From positions 491,832-555,831 of the forward strand of contig JANQRA010000002.1 in assembly GCA_028284765.1 (NCBI GenBank): DNA of 64,000 nt. Reading direction: 5' to 3'. Positions 1 through 8,820 of the stretch are shown here, in pieces; the stretch's first letter is position 1; the number at the start of each line of letters is the position of its first letter. The translations under genes and the position numbers were made by a program. This DNA comes from Acidimicrobiia bacterium (GTDB taxonomy: Bacteria > Actinomycetota > Acidimicrobiia > Spongiisociales > ZC4RG35). The notes beneath the pieces were generated by a model. The model ran no database searches and was not told the DNA's origin. It saw nothing but the letters and a program-made list of their open reading frames with translations.

Positions 1-1
1 T

Positions 2-1588
2 GCTGCGATCATCGGCCTGGCGGTCGGTGGTGTGATCGGTTTCCTGCTGTGGTCCTTGACAGGACGCAAGCACGACCTGATGCCGAGACTGATGATCGGA
101 CTCTCTCTCGGATGGCTACTAGGAGCGTGGCTGGCAGCTGACTTCGTCCTCAGCCTGGATGACGACGGCAACGTCACCCGGATCGAAGGTGGCGGAACTC
201 AGGTCGAGGCGATCATCGCCGCCGCCGTGCTTGGCCTACTAGTGGGCGCTTGGATCGGATCGGTCCCATTCCCGGAGAAGATCCGGCGGGCCGAAATCAC
301 CGAAGGCAGCCGCAAGTACATCTTCCTGGCTCCTGCCCTTCTGTTCGTCGTCGGCACTTTGGTAATCCCCCTCGCCCGAACCATCTGGCTCGGCTTCCTC
401 ACAGGTACTCCAACCAACCTGGAGTGGACTGGTCTCACCAACTACGGAGACATCTTCACCGACCCGGGCATCATCAACTTCGAAAACTGGACCTCAATGT
501 TCGAGAGTCGCTTGTTCTGGGGCGCAGTTGTCCTACTGATACTGGGCGTATTCCTTGGCCGGTGGATGGGACGGTCGGGCGGCACCGGCCTGGGCACCGG
601 CTTCTATTTCGGCGCAGGCCCCCTGAGCCTCCTGACAGGCGGCGCAGTGTTGATCGGCTTCGCCATCTTCGTTGCGATCAGAGGCACGATCGCCAACAAC
701 CTGTGGTGGATCTTCTCGGTGATCATCTTCTCAGTGTCGGTGGGCCTCGCGGTCGCCGTCCTTGCAGACCGCTCGAAAGGCGAGAACATCGCCAAGTCTC
801 TGATCTTTCTGCCGATGGCGATCAGTTTCGTGGGCGCTTCGGTCATCTGGCGTCTCATGTATGTCGCTCGCCCGCCGGGTGATACTCAGACCGGTGTGTT
901 CAACGCACTTTGGGTCAAGGTCGGCGAGTGGAGCAACTCGACTACGGCCAGCACCATCATCGTGGCAGCCATCGGCCTGGTAGTAGCGGGGCTGCTCTAT
1001 CTAGCTTGGCGGGGTTGGCAAGCAGACTCCAACGCAATCGCTGCCGGATCACTCGCCCTGGTCGTGCCGCTTGCGTGGCTCGCATATCGGTTCTTGGGTC
1101 CGGGTATCGGTGGCTTCACCACTAACTCCGCTGGCGAGGTCGTCGCCAATCCGGTGATCTTCATCCAGACCGCTCCGTGGAACAACTTCTGGATGATGGT
1201 GGTGTTGATCTGGATCCAAACCGGGTTTGCCATGGTCATCTTCTCCGCAGCCATCAAAGCAGTCCCCGAAGAGCTGCTCGAGGCAGCAAGGATCGACGGT
1301 GCCACCGAGTCCCAAACCTTCTGGAGAGTCACCATCCCGCAGATCTTCCCCACCATTGGAGTGGTGGTCACCACTCTCATCGTGACTGTTCTCAAGGTGT
1401 TCGACATTCCAAAGGTCATGACCAACGGCAACTTCGACACTCAGGTGTTGGCCAATGAGATGTGGGAGCGGGCGTTCACCCAGTTCAACTTCGGTTTGGG
1501 CTCGGCCGTAGCGGTCGTCCTCTTCATTGGCGTGCTGCCGGTGATGTTCATCAATATCCGTCGGATGCAGCGGGAGAGACTGGGATGA
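2..1588 (+). CDS. sugar ABC transporter permease, MalF/AglF type (5' end outside window)
   Basis: Membrane permease of a binding-protein-dependent carbohydrate importer. The reading frame is open to the left edge and encodes hydrophobic residues before the first GTG (32), so the gene almost certainly begins upstream. At least 528 residues are visible, with many hydrophobic segments. The C-terminal part carries the EAA loop (EAARIDGA, about nt 1280-1305) that docks on the ATPase. It is longer than a typical 300-residue permease, with extra N-terminal helices and an inserted helix block, as in MalF/AglF proteins. Its TGA overlaps the next ATG (ATGA). The substrate is unknown; alpha-glucosides are one option given GH13 and GH65 genes nearby. 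Confidence 0.88.
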   Translation, partial: AAIIGLAVGGVIGFLLWSLTGRKHDLMPRLMIGLSLGWLLGAWLAADFVLSLDDDGNVTRIEGGGTQVEAIIAAAVLGLLVGAWIGSVPFPEKIRRAEITEGSRKYIFLAPALLFVVGTLVIPLARTIWLGFLTGTPTNLEWTGLTNYGDIFTDPGIINFENWTSMFESRLFWGAVVLLILGVFLGRWMGRSGGTGLGTGFYFGAGPLSLLTGGAVLIGFAIFVAIRGTIANNLWWIFSVIIFSVSVGLAVAVLADRSKGENIAKSLIFLPMAISFVGASVIWRLMYVARPPGDTQTGVFNALWVKVGEWSNSTTASTIIVAAIGLVVAGLLYLAWRGWQADSNAIAAGSLALVVPLAWLAYRFLGPGIGGFTTNSAGEVVANPVIFIQTAPWNNFWMMVVLIWIQTGFAMVIFSAAIKAVPEELLEAARIDGATESQTFWRVTIPQIFPTIGVVVTTLIVTVLKVFDIPKVMTNGNFDTQVLANEMWERAFTQFNFGLGSAVAVVLFIGVLPVMFINIRRMQRERLG

Positions 1589-2568
1589 CAGCCACCCAAG
1601 AGAAACCCACAACGACAGCCACCACAGGGAACGGCAAGCGGCCGCTGGGAAACCGAATCTATGGGTTCCTGCGATCCGTTCCGACGTGGGCGCTCTGGAT
1701 CCTGGTGATCTTGTGGACGATCCCGACCTTCAGCCTCTTCGTGAACTCGTTCCGGGAGCGTGACGCTCAGCGATCGAGCGGCTTCTGGAACGCCTGGCAG
1801 GACAACGCCAACGGTTTCGAGTTCCCGACGCTCAACAACTATCAGGAAGTCCTTTTCCCCGACGTCGGCGCCGGCTTGGGCAATGCCCTACTCAACTCGG
1901 CCTCGATTGCGATCGTCGCCACCATCATCCCAATCGCCATTGCAGCCTTCGCGGCGTACGCCTTTGCCTGGATCGAGTTCAGGGGTCGTGAGTGGATCTT
2001 CATCGCGACAGTCGCCCTGCTCGCGGTCCCGACTCAGGTCTCTCTGATCCCGCTGTTGACGGCCTACTCACAGGGGGTGCACATGACCATCCCCTTTATC
2101 GAACGAACTATCACGCTGATACCTGACGCCAACCTGGCGGGGAGTATCCCTGCCGTGTGGCTGACCCATACCGGTTTCGCCCTGCCGTTCGCGATCTTCC
2201 TGCTGCACAACTACATCGCGGGCCTGCCCAAGGACATATTCGAGTCGGCATACATCGACGGCGCCGACCACTTCAAGATCTTCCGCAAGCTGGTCGTTCC
2301 GCTCTCGATGCCGGTCCTCGCAGCCTTCGCCATCTTCCAGTTCCTCTGGACCTGGAACGACTACCTGATCGCTCTGACCATGATCGGTGGCAACCGCGAG
2401 GCATTACCGGCAACCATCGTCGTGGCTTCGCTGGCCGGTGAGTTCGGTGCGAGGGAGCACTTGCTGACTGCCGGTGCGTTTGTGATAACGATCGTTCCGT
2501 TGATCGTGTTCTTCGCGCTGCAACGGTTCTTCGTGCGAGGTGTAACGGCCGGCTCAGTTAAGGGCTGA
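1585..2568 (+). CDS. sugar ABC transporter permease, MalG/AglG type
   Basis: Second inner-membrane permease of the same importer, 327 residues. The ATG at 1585 overlaps the stop of the upstream permease, which decides the start over the longer open frame that begins inside the neighbour. A short Thr-rich N-terminus is followed by six predicted helices. The EAA loop reads ESAYIDGAD near residue 225, a good match to MalG-type proteins. The solute-binding protein gene is not in the window, and the only candidate ATPase is at 10069. It ends flush against the stop of the opposing gene (TGA then TCA, no spacer). Confidence 0.9.
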   Translation: MTATQEKPTTTATTGNGKRPLGNRIYGFLRSVPTWALWILVILWTIPTFSLFVNSFRERDAQRSSGFWNAWQDNANGFEFPTLNNYQEVLFPDVGAGLGNALLNSASIAIVATIIPIAIAAFAAYAFAWIEFRGREWIFIATVALLAVPTQVSLIPLLTAYSQGVHMTIPFIERTITLIPDANLAGSIPAVWLTHTGFALPFAIFLLHNYIAGLPKDIFESAYIDGADHFKIFRKLVVPLSMPVLAAFAIFQFLWTWNDYLIALTMIGGNREALPATIVVASLAGEFGAREHLLTAGAFVITIVPLIVFFALQRFFVRGVTAGSVKG

Positions 2569-3498
2569 TCACAGCTCGACTGTCGAAGTTCTCAAATCGT
2601 GTGAGCCGTCTGGGTTGGTGTATTCGTAGTACAGATGGGCTTGGTCGCCGACCCGGACCGCTGACACATATCTGACGATCCCGTGCGGAGACTCGACCCA
2701 GGGTTTGCCGTCGTCGAGCCTTTCGAAAGTGACCCCGTCATTGGATAGAGCGAGACCCGCTTTCTCCTCGTAGTTGTCGTAGAAAGTCCGACCTCCATCG
2801 AAGAAGGCCACGTACCCCTCTCCATAAGGGATCATCGAGTTGATTCTTGCCCTCCGGCCGTGCCAGGAGTCGTCGGCAGGAGGTTCGAAGACATATTCGA
2901 CTTCAGGGAAGTAGCTGCCGTCTTCGGAACGAGCCAGAACGGTCGCGTCGAGTGGCGCCGAAGTGATGGTGTTGCCTTCGACGATCGGACCTTGACGCGG
3001 CGGAGCTGCCGCGTACAGCCACCACTCGTCACCAAACCGCATCACGTAGGGGTCCTTGATCCAGCCCAATCCAAAGTCAGATGGCGACAACACGGTCCGC
3101 CGCGACTGTGCCAGAAAAGCAGAGGGGTCATCGGCGACCATGAGGTCGATACGCCAGGTAGACGTTCCGGCGATTTCGTAGGACACGTAGAGCAGCCACT
3201 CGTCGCCGTTCCGGACACAGTGACCCTCTTCAACGGAGTTCGCGGCTAGCTCTTCCTTCGTGGACGCCCACACATCCTCGAAGGAGACTCCGTCTGTGCT
3301 GACCGCAACCCGACACTCCCCTGCCCGACCGGACTCGAGTGGCTGACGGAGCCGATAGAAGAGGACGAACTGGCCTGACAACTCGTCGTGGGAGACCTTG
3401 CCTCCTACCCAGTTGCCGTATCCGTGTCCGGGCGCACGACGAACAACGGTTCCGGATGCGGGATCAAACCTGAGTGAATCGAGTGGACTTTCCATCAC
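2569..3498 (-). CDS. five-bladed beta-propeller glycosidase-like protein (GH43/GH32 superfamily)
   Basis: A 309-residue protein with repeated propeller-like blades, for example a DEWLLYVSYE-type strand, KDPYVMRFGDEWWLY near residue 165 and GVTFERL near the end. These resemble the GH32/43/68 fold, in which acidic residues at the blade starts act in catalysis. No signal peptide is seen, so it is probably cytoplasmic and could act on oligosaccharides or their phosphates taken up by the adjacent transporter. The start is GTG 3498 or ATG 3495. It is transcribed away from the dehydrogenase cassette and converges with the permeases. Family placement is by fold-like pattern only, and the substrate is unknown. 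Confidence 0.65.
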   Translation of the reverse strand: MMESPLDSLRFDPASGTVVRRAPGHGYGNWVGGKVSHDELSGQFVLFYRLRQPLESGRAGECRVAVSTDGVSFEDVWASTKEELAANSVEEGHCVRNGDEWLLYVSYEIAGTSTWRIDLMVADDPSAFLAQSRRTVLSPSDFGLGWIKDPYVMRFGDEWWLYAAAPPRQGPIVEGNTITSAPLDATVLARSEDGSYFPEVEYVFEPPADDSWHGRRARINSMIPYGEGYVAFFDGGRTFYDNYEEKAGLALSNDGVTFERLDDGKPWVESPHGIVRYVSAVRVGDQAHLYYEYTNPDGSHDLRTSTVEL

Positions 3499-3504
3499 GG
3501 GATC

Positions 3505-3542
3505 TTGACATATTCGAGGGTCGGAACGCTTAACCTCGCCCG
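3505..3542 (+). promoter_or_regulatory. putative promoter of the dehydrogenase-kinase-aldolase-isomerase cassette
   Basis: TTGACA at 3505-3510 and TAACCT at 3531-3536, 6 nt before the GTG start at 3543. No Shine-Dalgarno sequence precedes the start, so a leaderless transcript is likely. The 20-nt spacer is longer than ideal. Confidence 0.45.
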
Positions 3543-4472
3543 GTGCCCGCAGTCGTAGTCACCGAGTTCATGTCCGAGGAAGGGGCGCAGACCCTCGTGG
3601 ACGAGTTTGGAGCGCTCTACGACCCAACTCTCGTCGAGGATCGAGCTCGACTCTTGGATGTCGTGGCCGATGCGATCGCCCTGGTGGTGAGAAACCGGAC
3701 GCAGGTCGATCGTGAGCTGCTGGAGTCGGCACCCAATTTGAGAGTTGTGGCGCGTCTGGGTGTGGGGCTGGACAACTTCGACCTGGAGGCCGCCAACGAC
3801 CTCGGGATCGCTGTCGAGCCGGCGACGGGCGCCAACGTGACTTCGGTGACCGAGTACGTGATAGGAGCGGCACTGACTTTGGTCCGTGGAGTCTTTTCTT
3901 CAACCGACCTGATGACCGAAGGCCGCTGGCCACGAACTGAGTTGCGAGGCAACGAGGTGGCCGGCAGAACGCTGGGACTCATTGGCTTCGGCGCCATCGC
4001 TCGTGAGGTGGCCCGAAAGGCAATCGGGCTCGAAATGTCCGTCGTCGCCCACGACCCATTCATCAACGACGACGACCCAGCCTGGGGGTCAGTCAAGCCG
4101 CTTGGTGTTCCGGAGCTCCTGGGGACGGCAGATGTCGTATCGATTCATGTGCCCCTCACGAACGAGACTCGACACCTGATCGGAGCATCTGAGATCGCAG
4201 CGATGAAGAAAGGGGCAATCGTCATCAACACCTCACGAGGAGGAATCGTGGACGAAGACGCTCTCGTAGCAGCCCTTCGGGCCAATCAACTCGGAGGCGC
4301 TGCCCTCGACGTATTCGAAGAGGAGCCTCTCACCAGCGCCTCAGCGTCCCGGTTCGCTGAGGTGCCCAACCTCATCCTCAGCCCACATGTGGCGGGGGTG
4401 ACCAACGAATCAGAAGCCCGGACCGGTGACATGACTGTCGAAACGGTTCGCCGACATCTGGAAAGTAGATGA
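3543..4472 (+). CDS. D-isomer-specific 2-hydroxyacid dehydrogenase
   Basis: NAD(P)-dependent oxidoreductase of the D-2-hydroxyacid dehydrogenase family (309 residues, usual length 310-330). It interconverts a 2-hydroxy acid and a 2-keto acid. The Rossmann motif is GLIGFGAIA near residue 145. The catalytic Arg is in NTSRGGIVDE near 232, the Glu in DVFEEEP near 260 and the His in LSPHVAGVT near 282, so the active site looks intact. It is the first gene of a cassette in which every junction to the isomerase gene is an ATGA overlap. Such an enzyme could handle a three-carbon acid derived from the aldolase product; phosphoglycerate, glycerate or sulfolactate type substrates cannot be told apart here. 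Confidence 0.88.
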   Translation: MPAVVVTEFMSEEGAQTLVDEFGALYDPTLVEDRARLLDVVADAIALVVRNRTQVDRELLESAPNLRVVARLGVGLDNFDLEAANDLGIAVEPATGANVTSVTEYVIGAALTLVRGVFSSTDLMTEGRWPRTELRGNEVAGRTLGLIGFGAIAREVARKAIGLEMSVVAHDPFINDDDPAWGSVKPLGVPELLGTADVVSIHVPLTNETRHLIGASEIAAMKKGAIVINTSRGGIVDEDALVAALRANQLGGAALDVFEEEPLTSASASRFAEVPNLILSPHVAGVTNESEARTGDMTVETVRRHLESR

Positions 4473-5365
4473 CAAACGTCATCTGCATAGGCCTTGCCGT
4501 ATCGGACCTGATCTATTCGGTGTCCGAGCTGCCTGACGGTGAAGGCAAGACTCACGCCCATTCGCTCAGCCAGACCGGTGGTGGCCCAGCGGCAACGGCA
4601 GCGGTCGCTGTCTCAAGATTGGGTGGCAAGGCCAAGCTCATCGCTCCGATCGGCGACGACCTGGTCGGCGATGCGATCGTGAAGGAACTGCGCGAGGAGA
4701 ACGTCGATGTAGGCGGCATTCGGCGTCTTCCAGGAGTCTCGTCGCCGCAGTCGAGTATCACGGTTGACGATGTCGGATCGAGAATGATCGTCAACTACTC
4801 CGACGCTCGCCTGTTCCGTGAAGCGGCCGTACCGGACCGACAGGAACTCGAGTCCGCAGACTCGGTGTTGGTCGATGTGCGCTGGCCGGAAGGAGCAGCC
4901 GCGGCGCTGCGGTGGGCGTCTGGGCGTGGAGTTCCCGCGATCGTCGACTTCGACGCCGGATTCGACCAACCCGATGACCTACTCGCACATGCCTCACACA
5001 TCGTCTTTGCCGAGAACGCCCTGGTCAGACTCACCAGTGAAGCCGACCCGCGAGCAGCCCTCCTTTCCGCAAGACGACGAACCGATGCCTTCCTCGGCGT
5101 CACACTTGGGGACCAAGGCTGCCTTTGGTTGGACAACGGGGACGTAGAGCACCTCGCTGCATTCGACGTTGACGTGATCGACACAACGGGAGCCGGCGAT
5201 GTCTTCCACGGTGCGTTTGCATGGGCGATGGCATCAGGCAACGACGAAGCGACGTCGATGAGAATCGCCTCTGCTGCAGCTGCCCTATCGTGCGGTGGTA
5301 GCGGCGGTCGGGCAGGAATCCCGAGTGGCCTCGAGTTGAGTCGGTTTCTGGAGGCCAACACATGA
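4469..5365 (+). CDS. PfkB-family sugar kinase
   Basis: Ribokinase/PfkB-type carbohydrate kinase, 298 residues. The N-terminal signature GGGPAATAA near residue 32 and the C-terminal DTTGAGDVFHG near residue 237, which holds the catalytic Asp and anion hole, are both present. Its position between a dehydrogenase and a LacD-type aldolase suggests it phosphorylates a ketose so that the aldolase can split it. This is the order seen in tagatose-6-phosphate and sulfofructose pathways. The ATG overlaps the preceding stop by ATGA. Substrate identity is inferred only in general terms. Confidence 0.88.
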   Translation: MTNVICIGLAVSDLIYSVSELPDGEGKTHAHSLSQTGGGPAATAAVAVSRLGGKAKLIAPIGDDLVGDAIVKELREENVDVGGIRRLPGVSSPQSSITVDDVGSRMIVNYSDARLFREAAVPDRQELESADSVLVDVRWPEGAAAALRWASGRGVPAIVDFDAGFDQPDDLLAHASHIVFAENALVRLTSEADPRAALLSARRRTDAFLGVTLGDQGCLWLDNGDVEHLAAFDVDVIDTTGAGDVFHGAFAWAMASGNDEATSMRIASAAAALSCGGSGGRAGIPSGLELSRFLEANT

Positions 5366-6396
5366 CGATGACGCCGGGCAAGTTTCAAGGCCTACGTCGT
5401 ATTGCCGACGCTAATGGGCGCTTCAAGATGGTGGCGGTCGACCAACGTCCCCCGATCGAGGCCCTCGTCGCCGACGCTGGTGTCGCACCCGAAGGCCTCG
5501 AGTTGGGTGTGGCCGACATCAAGAAGTCGCTGATCAGAAACCTGGCTCCCAGTGCCTCGGCAATCCTCATGGATCCGCAATATGTCTTCCCGGAAGCCCT
5601 GGGGATGGTGCCTCATGACAAGGGCCTTCTCATCACCTTGGAGTACGACAAGTTCGAGGAGACCCCCACAGGACGCATTTCTTCCTCGATTCCCGATTGG
5701 ACCGTCGCAAAGATCAAGGCTGCGGGCGGTGATGCGGTGAAAGTCCTTGCCTGGTATCGGCCCGACGCATCTCCAGATGTGTTGGACCACCAGAAGCAAT
5801 ACGTGTCCGCCATAGGTGACGAGTGCATGCGCAACGACATACCGTTTGTGTTCGAGTTGCTCGTCTATCCGCTTCCTTCTGAGTCAGGGCACACCGTTGA
5901 TTACGTCGAAAGCCCGACGAAGAAGACCGAGCACGTCATCGAGAGCGTTGAAACCTTCGCCCACAAGAAATACGGTGTCGACCTCTTCAAGCTCGAGTCG
6001 CCGGTTCCAGCCTCGGCGCTGGGAGACGACGGCTCGCAGGAAGCATTCGACCATCTCGGGCAGGCGGCAGGAAGACCCTGGGTGATGTTGTCGGCGGGAG
6101 CCAGTCCCGAGAGCTTCACGACGATCCTCGAGCATGCTTACAGGTCCGGAGCAAGTGGATACCTGGCGGGACGAGCGATCTGGTGGGACGAATGCAAGGC
6201 CTGCTACCCCGACCTGCAGAGGATGGACGCCTCTCTGGCTGACACCTCGGTTGCCTATATGGCCTCACTCAACGAGCTCACCGACGCGAGTGCCACACCG
6301 TGGATGGCGCATTCGGTTTTTGGAGGTTCGGGACCAGTTCTCGATAGAGCCGGGTCCGCTTTTCGCAGCAGTTATCAGTCGGGAACAAGCGGATGA
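5362..6396 (+). CDS. LacD-type class I aldolase (tagatose-bisphosphate aldolase family)
   Basis: 344-residue TIM-barrel aldolase resembling LacD and YihT. The N-terminal VDQRPP near residue 28 matches the family DQR motif. The Schiff-base lysine is most likely K210 in DLFKLESPV, and the SAGAS near 238 with SGYLAGRA near 260 fit the phosphate-binding end of the barrel. It would cleave a phosphorylated ketose to dihydroxyacetone phosphate plus an aldehyde. The start overlaps the kinase stop by ATGA and its stop overlaps the isomerase start the same way, so translation is likely coupled. Whether the sugar is a plain ketohexose, a deoxy sugar or a sulfonated sugar cannot be read from sequence. 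Confidence 0.82.
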   Translation: MTMTPGKFQGLRRIADANGRFKMVAVDQRPPIEALVADAGVAPEGLELGVADIKKSLIRNLAPSASAILMDPQYVFPEALGMVPHDKGLLITLEYDKFEETPTGRISSSIPDWTVAKIKAAGGDAVKVLAWYRPDASPDVLDHQKQYVSAIGDECMRNDIPFVFELLVYPLPSESGHTVDYVESPTKKTEHVIESVETFAHKKYGVDLFKLESPVPASALGDDGSQEAFDHLGQAAGRPWVMLSAGASPESFTTILEHAYRSGASGYLAGRAIWWDECKACYPDLQRMDASLADTSVAYMASLNELTDASATPWMAHSVFGGSGPVLDRAGSAFRSSYQSGTSG

Positions 6397-7751
6397 AGAA
6401 GCTTGGTTTCCTGGCAATCGGACGACCGACGTTCGATGTCGAGTTTGCAGAAGAACAAACCCGTACGGCCTTGGCCAATCTCTCCTCGTCTGCCGCCGTC
6501 GTCGGAGTTCCAGCACTGTTGATGGACACCGACGCCGGGCGCGAAGCAGCCAGAGCCCTCGCCAACGAGGACTGCGATTCGGTCGTGGTCTTTCAGGCGA
6601 CATTCGCCGACTCGACCCTGGTCGCGGCGATTGGCGAGGAGGTCACTTCGCCGTTGATCCTGTGGGCAATTCCCGAAACAAGGTCCGGGGGACGACTCCG
6701 TCTCAATTCCCTTTGCGGCATCAATCTCGCCGGCTACTACTTGACGCGCGCCGGAGTCGACTACGCATGGGTCTACGGCCCGGCAGACGACTCGTCTGTC
6801 CTCGACAAGACTGTCCGAAAGGGAAGCTCTCGAGCAAGCCATCCTCAGCCCGTACCGGCCCGACCGACCGAAAACGCTCCACAGCTGGCGACCATGAAGA
6901 TCGGCGTCCTCGGCACGAGGCCGGACGGGTTCGAGCCCTGCGACTTCGAGACCTCCGAACTGAGCGAGAGGTTTGGAGTGGGGGTTGACCAACTCGAACT
7001 GTCCGATTGGTTCTCAGCATCGGAAACGGCGACGGACAGCGCTGTCGATCAGATCCGTCTGGAGACGACTGCGGCGATGACCGGGGTTGAAGACGTCGAC
7101 CAACACGAGTTGGGCCGCAGTCTCCGTCTCTACACCGGTCTGTCCGAGCTCGCCGACCAACGAGGTTGGTCTGGCCTCGCAACCCGATGTTGGCCGGAGT
7201 GTTTCACTGAATACGGCGGCGCGGCCTGCGCCGGCAACTCAATGATGACCAGCAGCGGCATCCCAGGGACCTGCGAAGCTGACGTGTACGGGACATTGAC
7301 TGCCCTGCTGCTTCGCGAGTTATCCGATGACCCGCCTTTCGTAGCGGATCTGATCGACATCGACCCCACCACAAACACAGCGGTCTTTTGGCATTGCGGC
7401 CAGGCGCCGCGCGAGCTGGCAGGTTCTCCACCCAAGGCCGCTCTTCACTCGAATCGAAAGAAACCGCTACTCAACGAGTTCGCTCTCAAGCCCGGCGTCA
7501 TCACGCTGACCCGAATTTCCCAGTCGAACAACACGTTGAGCCTCGTCGTCGGGAGGGCAGAGATGCTGGATGCACCGTTGCCGTTCTCGGGCACTGCAGG
7601 AGTTGCCCGGCTCGAGTCCGATGTTCGAGTTTCACTAGACACGATCATGGAGAACGGCCTCGAACACCACTACGGCATCGGGTACGGCGATCATCTGGAA
7701 AGACTGCTCGACTTTGCAGCCCATCACGACCTCCCGGTGACGAGACTGTGA
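6393..7751 (+). CDS. L-fucose/L-arabinose isomerase-family protein
   Basis: 452-residue protein of the FucI/AraA superfamily, which interconverts aldoses and ketoses with a divalent metal. The C-terminal half has the recognisable metal-site features: WPECFTEYGG near residue 268, CEADVYG near 291 and HCGQAPRE near 331. It is shorter than true L-fucose isomerase (about 590 residues), so it belongs to a shorter, functionally varied branch. In the cassette it would supply the ketose for the kinase and aldolase. The stretch around residues 135-165 is proline- and arginine-rich and looks like a surface linker between the N-terminal and central domains. The exact aldose is unknown. Confidence 0.75.
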   Translation: MKKLGFLAIGRPTFDVEFAEEQTRTALANLSSSAAVVGVPALLMDTDAGREAARALANEDCDSVVVFQATFADSTLVAAIGEEVTSPLILWAIPETRSGGRLRLNSLCGINLAGYYLTRAGVDYAWVYGPADDSSVLDKTVRKGSSRASHPQPVPARPTENAPQLATMKIGVLGTRPDGFEPCDFETSELSERFGVGVDQLELSDWFSASETATDSAVDQIRLETTAAMTGVEDVDQHELGRSLRLYTGLSELADQRGWSGLATRCWPECFTEYGGAACAGNSMMTSSGIPGTCEADVYGTLTALLLRELSDDPPFVADLIDIDPTTNTAVFWHCGQAPRELAGSPPKAALHSNRKKPLLNEFALKPGVITLTRISQSNNTLSLVVGRAEMLDAPLPFSGTAGVARLESDVRVSLDTIMENGLEHHYGIGYGDHLERLLDFAAHHDLPVTRL

Positions 7752-7758
7752 CGTCCTC

Positions 7759-8820
7759 ATGAAGACAATCAGATACGGAGTCATCGGCACCGGAGCCATG
7801 GGACGCGAACACATCGGAAACATCCTTGCCCTGCCCGGCGCCGAGGTTGTGGCGCTTTCCGACCCAAACGAGTGGTCGTTGCGCACCGCCCAAGAGATGG
7901 CGGACCTTCCCGACGAGGCGTGCCATCTCGATGACGATCCGTTGATCGAGGACGACTCGATCGATGCATTGGTCGTTGCGACGCCGAATCACACCCACGC
8001 CCACGTCATGGTCGACGCTATGGCGTCGAACGCACACATTCTCATCGAGAAACCGCTGGGCCGGACCGTCGCCGAGTGTGATCGGATAATCGAAGAAGCT
8101 GCCAAGCGTGAGCCCATCGTTTGGATGGGTCTCGAGTATCGGTACATGCCCCCGATAACGCGGCTCATCGAAGAGGTGCGCAATGGCATTGTCGGGAAGC
8201 CGGAGATGGTCGCAATCAGAGAGCACCGGTACCCGTTCCTTCCCAAGGTCGAGAATTGGAACCGATTCAGCGTGAACACCGGCGGCACCCTGGTGGAGAA
8301 GTGCTGCCATTTCTTCGACCTCATGAATCAGATCATCAACGGAAAGCCCCAGCGTGTGTACGCCACCGGGAGCCAGGCCGTCAACCACCTCGACGAGGAG
8401 TATGACGGGAAGGTCCCAGACATTATCGACAACGCCTATGTGATCGTCGACTACGACAACGGAACCAGGGCCATGCTCGACCTCTGCATGTTTGCTGAGG
8501 CTTCAAAAAACGAGCAGGAGATCGCGGTGACCGGCGCCCTCGGGAAGATCGAGGCTTTCGTCCCAGAGCACATGACTCGCATCGGGTTGCGTTCGACTGG
8601 GTCGATCGAAGAGCTAGAAGTCCGAAACCCCGACATCGAGTTCGAGGGCCATCATTGGGGGTCGAGCTACCTCGAGCACGTTGACTTCGTCGAGGCCATC
8701 AGGACCGGTGGAAGCCCGAAAGTGACCCTGGAGGAGGGACGGATGGCGGTGGCCATCGGAGTCGCGGGTCACAAATCGATCGACGAAGGGCGACCGGTGA
8801 TGATGGACGAGGTGCTTTAG
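7759..8820 (+). CDS. Gfo/Idh/MocA-family oxidoreductase
   Basis: NAD(P)-dependent sugar or inositol dehydrogenase family, 353 residues. The N-terminal Rossmann motif is GVIGTGAMGREH near residue 6, the conserved EKPLGRT is near residue 93, and the following alpha/beta domain includes CCHFFDLMN (near residue 180), which holds the usual catalytic His region. It lies 7 nt downstream of the isomerase gene and is the last gene of the cassette. It may oxidise the free sugar or act at an anomeric or ring carbon before isomerisation. Its stop is followed directly by the stop of the opposing DUF4032 gene. Confidence 0.88.
   Translation: MKTIRYGVIGTGAMGREHIGNILALPGAEVVALSDPNEWSLRTAQEMADLPDEACHLDDDPLIEDDSIDALVVATPNHTHAHVMVDAMASNAHILIEKPLGRTVAECDRIIEEAAKREPIVWMGLEYRYMPPITRLIEEVRNGIVGKPEMVAIREHRYPFLPKVENWNRFSVNTGGTLVEKCCHFFDLMNQIINGKPQRVYATGSQAVNHLDEEYDGKVPDIIDNAYVIVDYDNGTRAMLDLCMFAEASKNEQEIAVTGALGKIEAFVPEHMTRIGLRSTGSIEELEVRNPDIEFEGHHWGSSYLEHVDFVEAIRTGGSPKVTLEEGRMAVAIGVAGHKSIDEGRPVMMDEVL

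Noticed and set aside
3543-8820. Naming the cassette a sulfoglycolysis operon
   Set aside because: The aldolase family would fit, but no sulfoquinovosidase, no recognised SQ isomerase and no sulfonate exporter are visible; the substrate remains open.
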